NCBI GenBank assembly: GCA_947247005.1
Contig: OX365948.1
Span: 1,240,001-1,304,000, forward strand
Source of the DNA: Spisula solida
Lineage: Eukaryota; Mollusca; Bivalvia; Venerida; Mactridae
DNA length: 64,000 nt
Direction of reading: 5' to 3'
Shown: in pieces, positions 1 through 10,170 of the stretch
Layout of the letters: each line of letters opens with the position of its first letter
Numbering within the stretch: position 1 is the first letter of the stretch
Translations under genes and position numbers: made by a program
The notes under the pieces: generated by a model
Database searches by the model: none
The model's input: the letters and a program-made list of their open reading frames with translations, nothing else
What the model was told of the DNA's origin: nothing

Positions 1-792
1 AGTACACAGTCATCCAGGTTGAATTAGACAGTTGTTCAGACGAGATACAGCCATCCTGGTTGAATTAGACAGTTTCTCACCCGAGTATATATAGCCATCC
101 TGATTGAATAAGACAGTTACTCACCCGAGTATATAGCCATCCTGATTGAATTAGACAGTTACTCACCCAAGTACACAGACATCCTGGTTGAATTAGTCAG
201 TTACTCACCCAAGAACACAGACATCCTGGTAGAATTAGACAGTTACTCACCCAAGTACACAGACATCCTTGTTGAATAAGACAGTTGCTCACCGAGTACA
301 CAGCCATCCTGGTTGAATTAGACAGTTCCTCACCGAGTACACAGCCATCCAGGTTGAATTAGAAAGTTGCTCACCGAGTACACAGCCATCCTGGCTGAAT
401 TAGACAGTTGTTCAGACGAGTACACAGCCATCCTGGTTGAATTAGACAGTTGCTCACCGAGTACACAGCCATCCAGGTTGAATTAGACAGTTGTTCAGAC
501 GAGATACAGCCATCCTGGTTGAATTAGACAGTTTCTCACCCGAGTATATAGCCATCCTGATTGAATAAGACAGTTACTCACCCGAGTATATAGCCATCCT
601 GATTGAATTAGACAGTTACTCACCCAAGTACACAGACATCCTGGTTGAATTAGTCAGTTACTCACCCAAGAACACAGACATCCTGGTAGAATTAGACAGT
701 TACTCACCCAAGTACACAGACATCCTTGTTGAATAAGACAGTTGCTCAGCCGAATACACAGCCGTCCTGATTGAATTAGACAGTTGCTCTTT
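1..792. repeat. 41-bp minisatellite with ~458-bp higher-order repeat
   Basis: About 19 tandem copies of a ~41-bp unit built around 'catcctggttgaattagac' and 'agttgctcacc', with variants (tatata, aagtacacagac, ttcagacgag). The order of variants from 1 to about 290 recurs almost exactly from 460 to about 750, so an eleven-unit block of about 458 bp is itself duplicated; the first block has one extra TA (tatata at about 89). The array starts before the window and ends near 792 in unique sequence. No coding potential is claimed. Confidence 0.95.
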
Positions 793-1290
793 TGCATTCA
801 CAGGTTTTCATATTTGAACCTGTGAAACTATATTTTGACCCCCAGATATTCGAACTCGAAAAATAAAACATTCTGACAATTTTTCAGGAAGACCCAGTGA
901 ATATGTTGCACAGCCTCCTATTTATAGTAATGAATGAAAGTTCTGGGTATAACAGACCATAACATAGATAAATGGCCTGTATTGCAACCACAATGTTTTC
1001 CATGAATTGACTTGGTGACCTAAGTTTTGACTCCGGATGGCCCATATGATTTCCCATATGCAAACTCTACCTATACTCGTACATTTGTATTTGATTTGTA
1101 ATGATGTACCATGCATATCTATGACACAGATCTTTAGCTTAAAAGGCCAATGCCAGTCACACTTATACATCAAGTATGAATGGGGGTTAATTGTCATGTC
1201 AGCCCAGTACTGTTTTCATTTTTATTAGACTTTAAAATATCATAACTTGCTAAAGCTGTTAGCAATGTCCAGAGGAAGACCAAGTGTTAT
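793..1290. other. Non-coding AT-rich sequence
   Basis: No exon, RNA gene or repeat recognised. The open frames here are short, lie on both strands and resemble no family known to me. Confidence 0.4.
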
Positions 1291-1310
1291 GTGGGGGAGC
1301 GGTGGCCTAG
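1291..1310 (+). repeat. 5' piece of an interrupted tRNA-derived SINE
   Basis: The 20 bases before the large TIR element read 'ggagcggtggcctag', which matches the head of a tRNA-derived SINE up to the A box (TGGCCTAG...). The rest of the same SINE, 'gggcgctcgctttgtg', resumes on the far side of the element at 8585. The two halves join naturally into a bivalve-type SINE head, so the element inserted into the A box. This is inference from the two flanks; the SINE family name is not known to me. Confidence 0.65.
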
Positions 1311-1764
1311 ATATCCACGGTGGGGAAACCACGTGACCAAAAGTGGTGCAGTGCACGATTTTCGACCCAAAATAACGTCGACTCAGGTAGGTTTTTTCAC
1401 TCTAACTTCTTTGATACACCATTGTTTTTAGTCAGATAGCGCGCATAAACCCCGCGATTGAAAGCGGTTTCATTGGCTTTATGGATCTTGACGCAATTCT
1501 ACTCCGTTTTTACGTAATCCTTGCCCAACCGATTTCAAATTTGTGAAATGTTTAGATAACGTACACTTCAGTTCGCAAATTATGCATCTAGCACAGCTTC
1601 TGTGGCAAATATTCTGTCAAATTATGGATTAAATGGAAGCTAGTTCATATTCTAAGCAGTGTGTGAAATATAAAATATGCCTCTTAAGAAACTTTGGAAA
1701 TATCATCATACGAAGGGTTTGGTAACGTACACTTAGCCATATTTCTGAAGGTAACGTACACGTA
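1311..1764 (+). repeat. Left terminal inverted repeat of the 7.3-kb element
   Basis: Pairs with 8139-8584. The inner part contains three copies of the motif (G)TAACGTACAC at about 1557, 1722 and 1752, in one orientation; their complements recur in the right arm. Repeated subterminal motifs of this kind are often transposase-binding sites in large TIR elements, but that role is only inferred here. Confidence 0.85.
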
Positions 1765-3511
1765 AAATGTTTCATTTCTAACAATCGAACTGAATACTAC
1801 AATTTAACTCGTCGATTAATAAATAGTTTATAGGTAAGCCCGACTGAATACAAACAAATAATCTGTTGTTTATTTACAAATACAAAGTTTTTGAAGTCAT
1901 ATATTTGCAATAACAAATAGGCCTACTCGAGGATTTTTTTTGCTTTGAAATGTGGACTATACATATAGAGCGGTTAAAATATTGTGTAATATTATAACAT
2001 GGTGAGATAAACATCACTAGATCTATAGATAGAATTTGACCTCTTAGCCGTAACCTTCGAATATTTACTATATAAAGTATATAGCTAAAAGTGCAGTCAC
2101 GACTCAATACTCGTCTTCGATCTATAAACAGCAATACTTCTAGAAGATATATCTATAGTCTGCCGACGACAACACTACAGTTACTTTTGTTTACAAATAA
2201 AAATGTATTGTGGTTTATAGTCATTTTCGTTAGAAAACAAAGGATTTTGTTATCATCGAACATATATAGATGTTGATCGAAAACGAGTAATGCGTCATGA
2301 CTGAATTTTCATATAGTTTATTACAAAGGTTCTATAGATCTATATCACTCTTCGTAATACACGCGAGTAATAAACATTCAAATGAGGCATATACAAGGGC
2401 GAGTCACTTTATTTATGTATGTATACATGTGTATTATACACATTGTCAAAAATGTAAAAGAATAAATTTTTAGAATAAAATAAATTTTACATCCAATTAC
2501 GAGCCCTCTTGGGCATATATAAGCACACAATAACAGATGTACACGAATATTAGAGCTATAGCCATAATTAAACATGACGATGGGTGCGTTAACCGCGGGT
2601 ATGAATAAAATCGGGACGAAATGTACTTACGGAACATCTGACAACTACAGTCGTTTCGGCTAATTCTGCGCATTGGGGAATTCTGCGCAACTTAATTTGC
2701 ATATTTCAGGGATCGTTTTTCTTTGGACCTCGAGTGTTTTTGTGCATGTTTGTAACTTATGAAAAGTCTTACCATCACAAAAACGGCATCGGATTACGAA
2801 TAAGATTGGGACGAAATGTACTAGCGGAACATCTGATAACTACAGTCGTTTCGGCTAATTCTGCGCATCGGGTATTTCTGCGCACCTTAATTTGCATATT
2901 GTAAGATTATTGAAAATGCTTTCCATAGAATCAATGCATGGGTAATAGGTTGATACCCCCTAACCCTAACTTTGGTATTTAGAGTCTTATGTCATGGGTC
3001 AACGTGCTCGCGGTATAATTCTCTACACTTACCGAAATCATCTTGGTTTAGTTTATTTACACCATGTTATAATATATTTTCAGCTCTGCAAGTCAGAACT
3101 TCTTCTAGAAACCTTTGATACAGTACCGACCAAAGCTCGATCATGATCAACAGTAGTTGATCAAAAAACATGTAGGAAGATTTATCAACACCAGAAGTGG
3201 ACTTGATCACAATTTCACCAGCACCATTGAATGGCCTCAAACATTATGTATACAGTGCTGGTACAAGCACACATCTTGACAGTTCGATGACAACACATGG
3301 TCTGAACATAACCAATAGTCTATATTGTTAGGTGAAGCGGCTGCTGTAAATGACATGTAGACAACAATATTTAAACACTCTAAGAAAGTATTATTTATTC
3401 AATGTATGTATGTTTTGTTATTACAGTACAGTATATTTGTATATAAAATTCACTTATTAAACCATAATAAAACATTGCGTTTAATACGTATAATTACTGT
3501 CTGTTGATATA
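1765..3511. other. Interior of the 7.3-kb element, left side, with a ~100-bp direct repeat
   Basis: Non-coding. The segment 2603-2705 recurs at 2798-2900 (195-bp offset), sharing 'cagtcgtttcggctaattct' and two copies of 'ttctgcgca' each. No reading frame of credible length or similarity is present; the rest is AT-rich unique sequence. Confidence 0.6.
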
Positions 3512-4060
3512 CAATGGGGATAACGTATAGAACGGAAGTGATACCCCTGACGGTTTTTCGAGTGTAAATTTCGTCGCTTCGGTAAGTAAATCTTGATTTT
3601 TCTTTGTTTTGTAAGACGCTTTCAATGAAATCACCTAGCCCACCGTACCCGGCCCTATGGATACTTGCAGACCAAAGCCCATTTTCCCTTCAAATACCTG
3701 TGATTAAGGAGAACATTCGATTCTAGTGCGGTTTTGGTTACTGCACCCCTGACGACCCGTCTACATTTTTTCCAATTTCTGCCGATTTGCATGGTGTGTT
3801 GCTGATTTATGGGGCCAACTTCATTGTATACCTTATTCTATGTATGCATTTTGCAAAATTAGTTCGATGCAGTCAGGTTATGAGGCAGAATAGACGAAAG
3901 AACCACTATGATACCCCTAACGGTTGCTGTCCCTCACTGATACCCCTGACGCCTCAAAATACTATAATGTTGTAATACGATGTCGGTCGGCTCTGTACAT
4001 GTTCAACCACTAAAAAATCAAGATTCTAATCAATACAGTTATTGTGTAAATACATGAAGA
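3512..4060 (+). repeat. Left TIR of the 3.2-kb element
   Basis: Reverse-complement partner of 6145-6682. Homology extends to 'catgaagaact' near 4056, with a few small differences toward the inner end. Confidence 0.85.
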
Positions 4061-4867
4061 ACTTGATAAACAATTCCAATAGACAAAAACAGTTGCATAC
4101 ATAGATTTGGAATCGTACAGCAAGACAAGTTGTTTGAGCTATAACAATTCATATCACAAATTATTATAAAGGAGTCCGTATTAATTTATTTATTAATCTT
4201 ACATTTCGACGGCTCATTGTTGAATATTGGAACCACCGTAAATGGGTTGTTATTAAGCTGCTGTTTGCTGTGTGGGTGCCTTGATACTTCAGTAAGTACT
4301 ACTTAGGAAGCTCCACCAATCTAAACGAAATGCTTGTTCATAATAGGCAATATTTGACAAGCATTTTTATAAATTAATTGTGATATATCGTTGTTTCGCA
4401 TCGAATTGTGTTTAGGAAATATAACTTATGTGAATATTCAGACTTAATAATTCAGATCACCTCACGATGTGACGCGGACATTATTTTATACACGCGTTCG
4501 TTTCAATTCAAATATGACATTGTATTACCTCATGACATGTACTTGTATTACATTTCTTATTCTTCTTTCTTTGAACGCTTTACTTATTACTTACATTTCT
4601 ATTTATTTACATCTAGTTCTTGTTTACTTTGACCAGTAACCACCCATCAAATTAAAGTCAAGTGTGACTGACATGATGTAAATTATAGAATGATGTAGTT
4701 TAACTTATACAGCAGATTAATATATTGTGATCTGAGGTACCTTGTACTGCCCTGCATTCAACGAAGCATTATGTGAGGTGTGTTACGTACCTATGTCGTA
4801 CCTGCCCTGCGTTCAAGGAAAGTTACCTGTAAACATGTTAAAAATCAGGTTTTTTTGTCGCTATAAT

Positions 4868-5180
4868 TATGGGTGGCATGGTGGTCGAGTGGATAACGCC
4901 CTTGACTACTGATCGAGAGGTCCCTGGTTCGAATTTCGGCCGGGACACTTGGTCATTTCTGGAACGCTTTTTAGTGTTTCCCACCCAACTAGAGATGAAC
5001 TGGTTGGAAACCCAGAGATAGTCTCGCGTGTATCGGTGCTATACATCGGGCACGTTAAAGAACCAGGGAGTCTATTCGGAACGAGCTAGGGTAACGCACC
5101 CGGATTCCTTGTATCACAACTCTTTCTTCTACTCGCTGTCCCTTCAGCAAAAAACAGGACCCCATTGGAAATAAGTGCTT
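4868..5180 (+). repeat. tRNA-derived SINE
   Basis: The head has an internal Pol III promoter: A box TGGTCGAGTGG at 4882-4892 and B box GGTTCGAAT at 4926-4934, spaced as in tRNA genes. The body carries 'gtgtttcccaccca' and 'cacgttaaagaacc', which are similar to the body of the SINE on the minus strand at 15372-15685. The 3' end is approximate. Confidence 0.75.
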
Positions 5181-5262
5181 GCATTTTAACAAAATGGCGG
5201 ACAGAGGCAAACAAAACAATGGCAATAATGCAACCCATGCATCCGTACATATATCGAAATGC

Positions 5263-5327
5263 CCTGCGTTCAACGAAGAATTACGTGACGCTCGTTTCGA
5301 CACGTTATTCTTCGTTGAACGCAGGGT
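5263..5327. repeat. Near-perfect 26-bp-arm palindrome
   Basis: The arm CCCTGCGTTCAACGAAGAAT and its reverse complement enclose a short loop; one mismatch in 26 bp. It shares its first ten bases with the TIR of the surrounding 650-bp element, so it may be a second, smaller member of the same family. Confidence 0.8.
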
Positions 5328-5459
5328 GGTCGAGAAGGGAAAAACGGGGATTTATACTTTCAATGTGTTTGTCGCAAACGAAGCGTACAACCAAGGATTG
5401 TAACGACAAACCCCTCTTTTTTAACATGTTTGCAGGTAACATTCCTTGAACGCAGGGAT

Positions 5460-6144
5460 GTTTTGTTATGCTTGTTCAAGTGAATTACACAAGTTAATAA
5501 CATTATTTAATGTTTGCTTATCGTTCGTGTAATTATATAAGCGGAAACTAGCAGGCACTACTCGGTATCATTTCCGGGTCGCGGAAACTTGTGACAGTTC
5601 ACTCAATAGCCATCGATCCAGAAACAAGCAATTCAGACGTTTCAGGTATCGATGCATGTCAACAAACTCTTTAAATTGACATACCTTTCTATGTCTGAAG
5701 TATGCTTATTTACATGTGCGTTTGATTTGAACGATCAACGCTGTGTTTGCTATAAACCGGTGTAGTTGTTAACGTAATGTACATGTGTAGAATACCACCA
5801 AACTCCTGGCAGTAGCTCACTACCTTAGTCCTTACTTAAGTATAGAAGAAAATATAAATAAAACCGTAAACTAGTTCCTTGCGTACTTATAGTTCTAAAT
5901 AGTAAATCGGCTTTCAAAAAGAATGTTAACCTAAACAAAAAAAAATCAGTTTATACTTCTTCAAACCCCATAGCCAATCAAAATGGGTCGCTTTCGATTT
6001 CTGTTGATATCTTATATTGCCAGTCTTTGTTTTGCCTGTGTCTGATTTATATTATAACGTCTATTTTATCAATAAAACAATGCGTAGGAACTTCTTTTAA
6101 CGGTTTGTTCTACATTGGTAGAGAAGTGCCAGAACTATGAGTTC
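5460..6144. other. Interior of the 3.2-kb element, right side
   Basis: No gene, RNA or tandem repeat recognised. Confidence 0.4.
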
Positions 6145-6682
6145 TTCATGTTTTTACGCAATTGATTAGAATCTTGATTTTTTAGTGGTTGAACATGTAC
6201 AGAGCCGACCGTCTCGTATTACAACATTATAGTATTTTGAGGCGTCAGGGGTATCAGTGAGGGACAGCAACCGTCAGTGGTATCATAGTGGTTCTTTCGT
6301 CTATTCTGCCTCATAACCTGACTGCATCGAACTAATTTTGCAAAATGCATACATAGAATAAGGTAAACAATGAAGTTGGCCCCATAAAACAGCATCACAC
6401 CATGCAAATCGGCAGAAATTGGAAAAAATGTAGACGGGTCGTCAGGGGTGCAGTAACCAAAACCGCACTAGAATCGAATGTTCTCCTTAATCACAGGTAT
6501 TTGAAGGGAAAATGGGCTTGGGTCTGCAAGTATCCATAGGGCCGGGTACGGTGGGCTAGGTGATTTCATTGAAAGCGTCTTACAAAACAAAGAAAAATCA
6601 AGATTTACTTACCGAAGCGACGAAATTTACACTCGAAAAACCGTCAGGGGTATCACTTCCGTTCTATACGTTATCCCCATTG
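6145..6682 (-). repeat. Right TIR of the 3.2-kb element
   Basis: Reverse-complement partner of 3512-4060, ending ...CGTTATCCCCATTG immediately before ATATA. Confidence 0.85.
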
Positions 6683-6689
6683 ATATATA

Positions 6690-8138
6690 TCCTACTTTAA
6701 CACTAACAGAATAATGCACATTTCTACACTCCGCCATTTTTATCTAGGATCTATAACCAGATGAGGTTGTTTGTAATCCAACTGACAGCCTGCTATCAAA
6801 GAATAGCTGCTGTGGTAGAAAACCATTGGTAGAAATTATGTTATTGAAATTGCAAGACAAACTATAGCCCGAAACAAATTAACCTGGTCCTCGACCTTTA
6901 AGCATTAAGGTTCTTGTGCAGAATAAATCAAATTTTGCAAGAAAGTCATGCCTTGTTGAAGGTGTATAGAAGTAGTTTTATAACACCTCATATACATTCA
7001 TTATCTTAATCGCTGATAAAAACAAAGGCAGAAATTAAATCATAGTTGAGCAATCAACTGTTCAATTATGCAATGAAATAGAAATTTTGAGGACCAAGTT
7101 AATTTGTTATATATCTCTCAGTCTGGAATTACTAGAATGTCTGTACCTTCAGCTTGGAAGGTAGAAAGTACTCTGGAGTGTTGTCACAGATAGAAAATGG
7201 TATCAAACTTCTGACATTTGGAAAACGATATTAAAAGTCAACATTCACCATTAACACAGGGAACTTGAAATCTGTACTACGTAGTCAAGAGACTCAACTG
7301 ACTCGACAGTGTTTCTACCCTGATTTCATCATGAGCCGATACATAAATTCATGAAAACATCACATTTTTATCAGACAATGAATATACATTTTTAGTTTTA
7401 CAATAATAGCACAATTAACCCTTTACTCCATATATGACTATATAAGACTGGTTTAACTGTATACACCATCCCCATATACACTGAATTACATAAATGAATA
7501 GACAATCCCCTTTAATAAAACCTTGCACTTCATATCCATTGCCACCAGGTTAAGAGAGAACCAATTTTTTTCTTGTGTATGTCGGAACAGAAGTATGGGT
7601 ACTAATTTCAGAAATAATCAAATGTGTTTGTTCAGACGACTGTACATGTGTTTGTAAATGAGACCATGACCAGTCGTCATTGCGCTGGAATTTCATGTAA
7701 ACTGTTTTTTTGGTTTCCTGGCATACTCCGGTCGCTCATGAAGATCTGCCTCTCCTAAAGATTACCTCTTCTTCAGAGTAGTAGATCACTAGGTGGTATA
7801 GGTCTGATTGAACCTGAAATGAGAAGTAACATGAATAAGTTAATCCTTGATCACACATAAACAGCCTTGACAAGCTTGCTGTCTCGAAGTGGCTGCTTTT
7901 TAACATCTGACTTTCCAGCCTGGCTGAGTGCGCATAACGGGCAAGTAATTAAGTAAGTAAGTACAATCAGTGCTGATATAGAGAGTTAACATTATTGACA
8001 TAGACATCAACGTTAGGGCCAGAAAAGTCAACTGAAATGACACTAAATAGATTTTAACTATAAAATTTACTTTACTTAACCCTATATATTTCAATTATAA
8101 AAAATAATTTGTAAGTGCACGTTACCTTATGAAAGATC
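6690..8138. other. Interior of the 7.3-kb element, right side
   Basis: AT-rich non-coding sequence. No transposase motif or exon is seen on either strand. Confidence 0.4.
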
Positions 8139-8584
8139 GCGTGTACGTTACCTTCAGAAATATGGCCAAGTGTACGTTACCAAACCCAGCGTATGATGAT
8201 ATTTCCAAAGTTTCTTAAGAGACATATTTTATATTTCACACACTGCTTAGAATATTAACTAGCTTCCATTTAATCCATCATTTGACAGAGTATTTGCCAT
8301 AAAAGCTGTGCTAGATGCATAATTTGCGAACTGAAGTGCACGTTATCTAAACATTTCACAAATTTGGAATCGGTTGGGCAAGGATTACGGAAAAACGGAG
8401 AAGAATTGCATCAAGATCCATAAAGCCAATGAAACCGCTTTCAATCGCGGGGTTTATGCGCGCTATCTGACTAAAATCAATGGCGTATCAAAGAGTGAAA
8501 AAACCTACCTGAATCGACGCCGTTTTCGGTCGAAAATCGTGCACTGCACCACTTTTAATCACGTGGTTTCCCCACCGTGGATAT
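8139..8584 (-). repeat. Right terminal inverted repeat of the 7.3-kb element
   Basis: Reverse complement of 1311-1764, ending ...CCACCGTGGATAT at 8584. A further diverged copy of the subterminal motif lies just inside the arm at about 8117 (gtgcacgttacc). Beyond 8584 the SINE body resumes. Confidence 0.85.
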
Positions 8585-8698
8585 AGGGCGCTCGCTTTGT
8601 GATTGAGAGGTCCCGGGTTTCTACCCAATCTGCATCAGTTCTTAGAGTCTCTGAACAAGAAAAACACACAATGCTCCACTGGATCAAGATGTGAATTG
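8585..8698 (+). repeat. 3' part of the interrupted SINE
   Basis: Continues the SINE whose head is at 1291-1310: 'gggcgctcgctttgtg', 'gagaggtcccgggttt' with a degenerate B box (GGGTTTCTACC at 8618), then a tail containing 'ggatcaagatgtgaattgg'. It runs into the 47-bp tandem repeat. Confidence 0.65.
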
Positions 8699-8940
8699 GT
8701 ATCTGCGAGGACGGTGTATGTACATGTTTTATATTCATTGGCGCAGTATCTGTGAGGGTGGTGTCTGTACATGTTTTATATTCATTGGCGCAGTATCTGT
8801 GAGGGTGGTGTCTGTACATGTTTTATATTCATTGGCGCAGTATCTGTGAGGGTGGTGTCTGCACACGTTTTATATTCATTGCCGCAGTATCTGTGAGGGT
8901 GGTGTCTGTACATGTTTTATATTCATAGGCGCAGTATCTG
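8699..8940. repeat. 47-bp tandem repeat, 5 units
   Basis: Units start at 8699, 8746, 8793, 8840 and 8887, each with 'gtatctgtgagggtggtg' and 'ttttatattcattggcgca'. The unit probably grew from the tail of the adjoining SINE, whose last bases (ggtatctgcgagg) match the unit start. Confidence 0.95.
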
Positions 8941-10170
8941 GAAACAGGAGTGTACAGAACAAACATTGACTCCAACATAAAGTGATAGAAATATTCAACG
9001 GTTGTTTGACAACCTTCCTGACAGTTGTTTGTATGTTCTATATGAGCTGAGATAATTGATTGAAGTTTAAATTTCGGAATGAGTAGTTTTGGATGGAAAC
9101 TCGATACTTCTGTGATGTTTACAAATCTATTACTTCCTTTACTTACAGTTGATAATACCAAACATACGTTATCATTGAACCAACCATACTGTAAAATCAA
9201 ATACTTCCCGGAGGTCTTCTTCTGTGTTATATCTTTTACAGCCATTTATATCTTCAGTTAGGCCAACATTTCACATTATTGTTATCATTATTTATTCTGA
9301 AGAAGCTTGTGTTATTTATAGTTCTCGAATTTCAATTTTCAAAAAACAACCCTCATACAAATCGAACCTGTGAATGGAGTGAACATTATATACAAGCGGA
9401 ACTTTCTGTTTGACGTTATTTCATATGTAACATCTGATTAGTATTTGTGGTGTAGCACCTCTGGTGGATGATGCAATCTTTCTGCACTGTTGTTGTTGTT
9501 GTTTCCATTTGTAAATAAAACAGTTTACAGTTATAACTTAAATGCACTCTAAAGAAAAGATATTTTTATGAGAATAACGAAACTACTGTTCTTGTCATAT
9601 TATGATTAAAATACATTTTTTCAATGATATGTCTTGTTTTATACTTCTTACATATATGGTTATATTTATAAATGTTTTGTATTCTGTGCTCACAAACACT
9701 TGATGGGCTGAAACTCTCCTGAGCATTATGCTCAAGTTGAGATTTCATTATGGTTGGGCGTTGGTCGTCCAGCATCACTTACTTCAAATGACACATTCCC
9801 CTAAACCATGAACATGATTTTGACCACACTTTGCAGGAATGGGGTCCTCTTAGAATGATAGTATCAACCAGGCCCCGATCCCCAGAAGCATCTCAAGTGT
9901 TTTGCCAAAATCAAAGTCGGAATTAGAGATAAATCTGAAGCTTCAGCTCTTGAAATTTTACTGTTATAAACTCATTTCTGTTTAGTGATGCTCATTTTGA
10001 GTCCAGCCTCGCATGGAAAATAACATAAAGATGCATGTAATATTGAGATGAGATCTTGCACAGATTGAGATGCTTAGGAAGATCAGGGCCAAGTATCAGG
10101 TCTGCTGCACATGTAGGTCAATGTGTCAAAATACTGGTTTTACAAGTGAAAAACCATTTAGTCTCCTCCC
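8941..10170. other. Non-coding sequence
   Basis: No gene or repeat recognised. The longest open frame (8829-9245, minus) runs partly through the 47-bp repeat, resembles no known family and is not accepted as a gene. Confidence 0.4.

Larger units (their letters stand above)
4806..5458. mobile_element. 650-bp TIR element (MITE-like) nested in the 3.2-kb element
   Basis: The ends CCCTGCGTTCAAGGAA (4806) and TTCCTTGAACGCAGGG (ending 5458) are inverted repeats about 58 bp long, extending inward through 'aacatgttaaaaa'. A second, shorter palindrome with the same theme lies at 5263-5327, and a further diverged copy of the motif at about 4751. A tRNA-derived SINE sits inside the left part. No target duplication is obvious and no coding sequence is recognised. 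Confidence 0.75.
3512..6682. mobile_element. 3.2-kb nested element with ~540-bp TIRs and ATATA target duplication
   Basis: Arms 3512-4060 and about 6145-6682 are reverse complements, both starting CAATGGGGATAACG at the outside. The flanking 5 bp are ATATA on the left (3507-3511) and ATATA on the right (6683-6687), a plausible target-site duplication. The arms repeat the motif ATACCCCTGACG and close variants at about 3541, 3742, 3910 and 3940. A matching 62-codon open frame occurs in both arms only because they are copies; it resembles no protein known to me. No transposase is seen, so the element is non-autonomous. Confidence 0.85.
1311..8584. mobile_element. 7.3-kb non-autonomous DNA element with ~450-bp TIRs
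   Basis: The sequence 1311-1764 is repeated in reverse complement at 8139-8584, beginning ATATCCACGGTGGGGAAACC at both outer ends, with roughly 90 percent identity by eye. Both flanks belong to one split SINE. A 2-bp AG at each flank is a possible target duplication but too short to be convincing. No transposase is visible between the arms; the interior instead holds a second, nested TIR element (3512-6682). The superfamily is not assigned. Confidence 0.8.

Noticed and set aside
3787..3975. 62-codon frame conserved at 3787 (plus) and 6219 (minus)
   Set aside because: The conservation follows from the two arms being inverted copies; substitutions are not biased to silent sites and no similarity is recognised.
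8829..9245. 138-codon minus-strand frame
   Set aside because: About half of it lies in the 47-bp tandem repeat and the rest has no recognisable feature or splice context.
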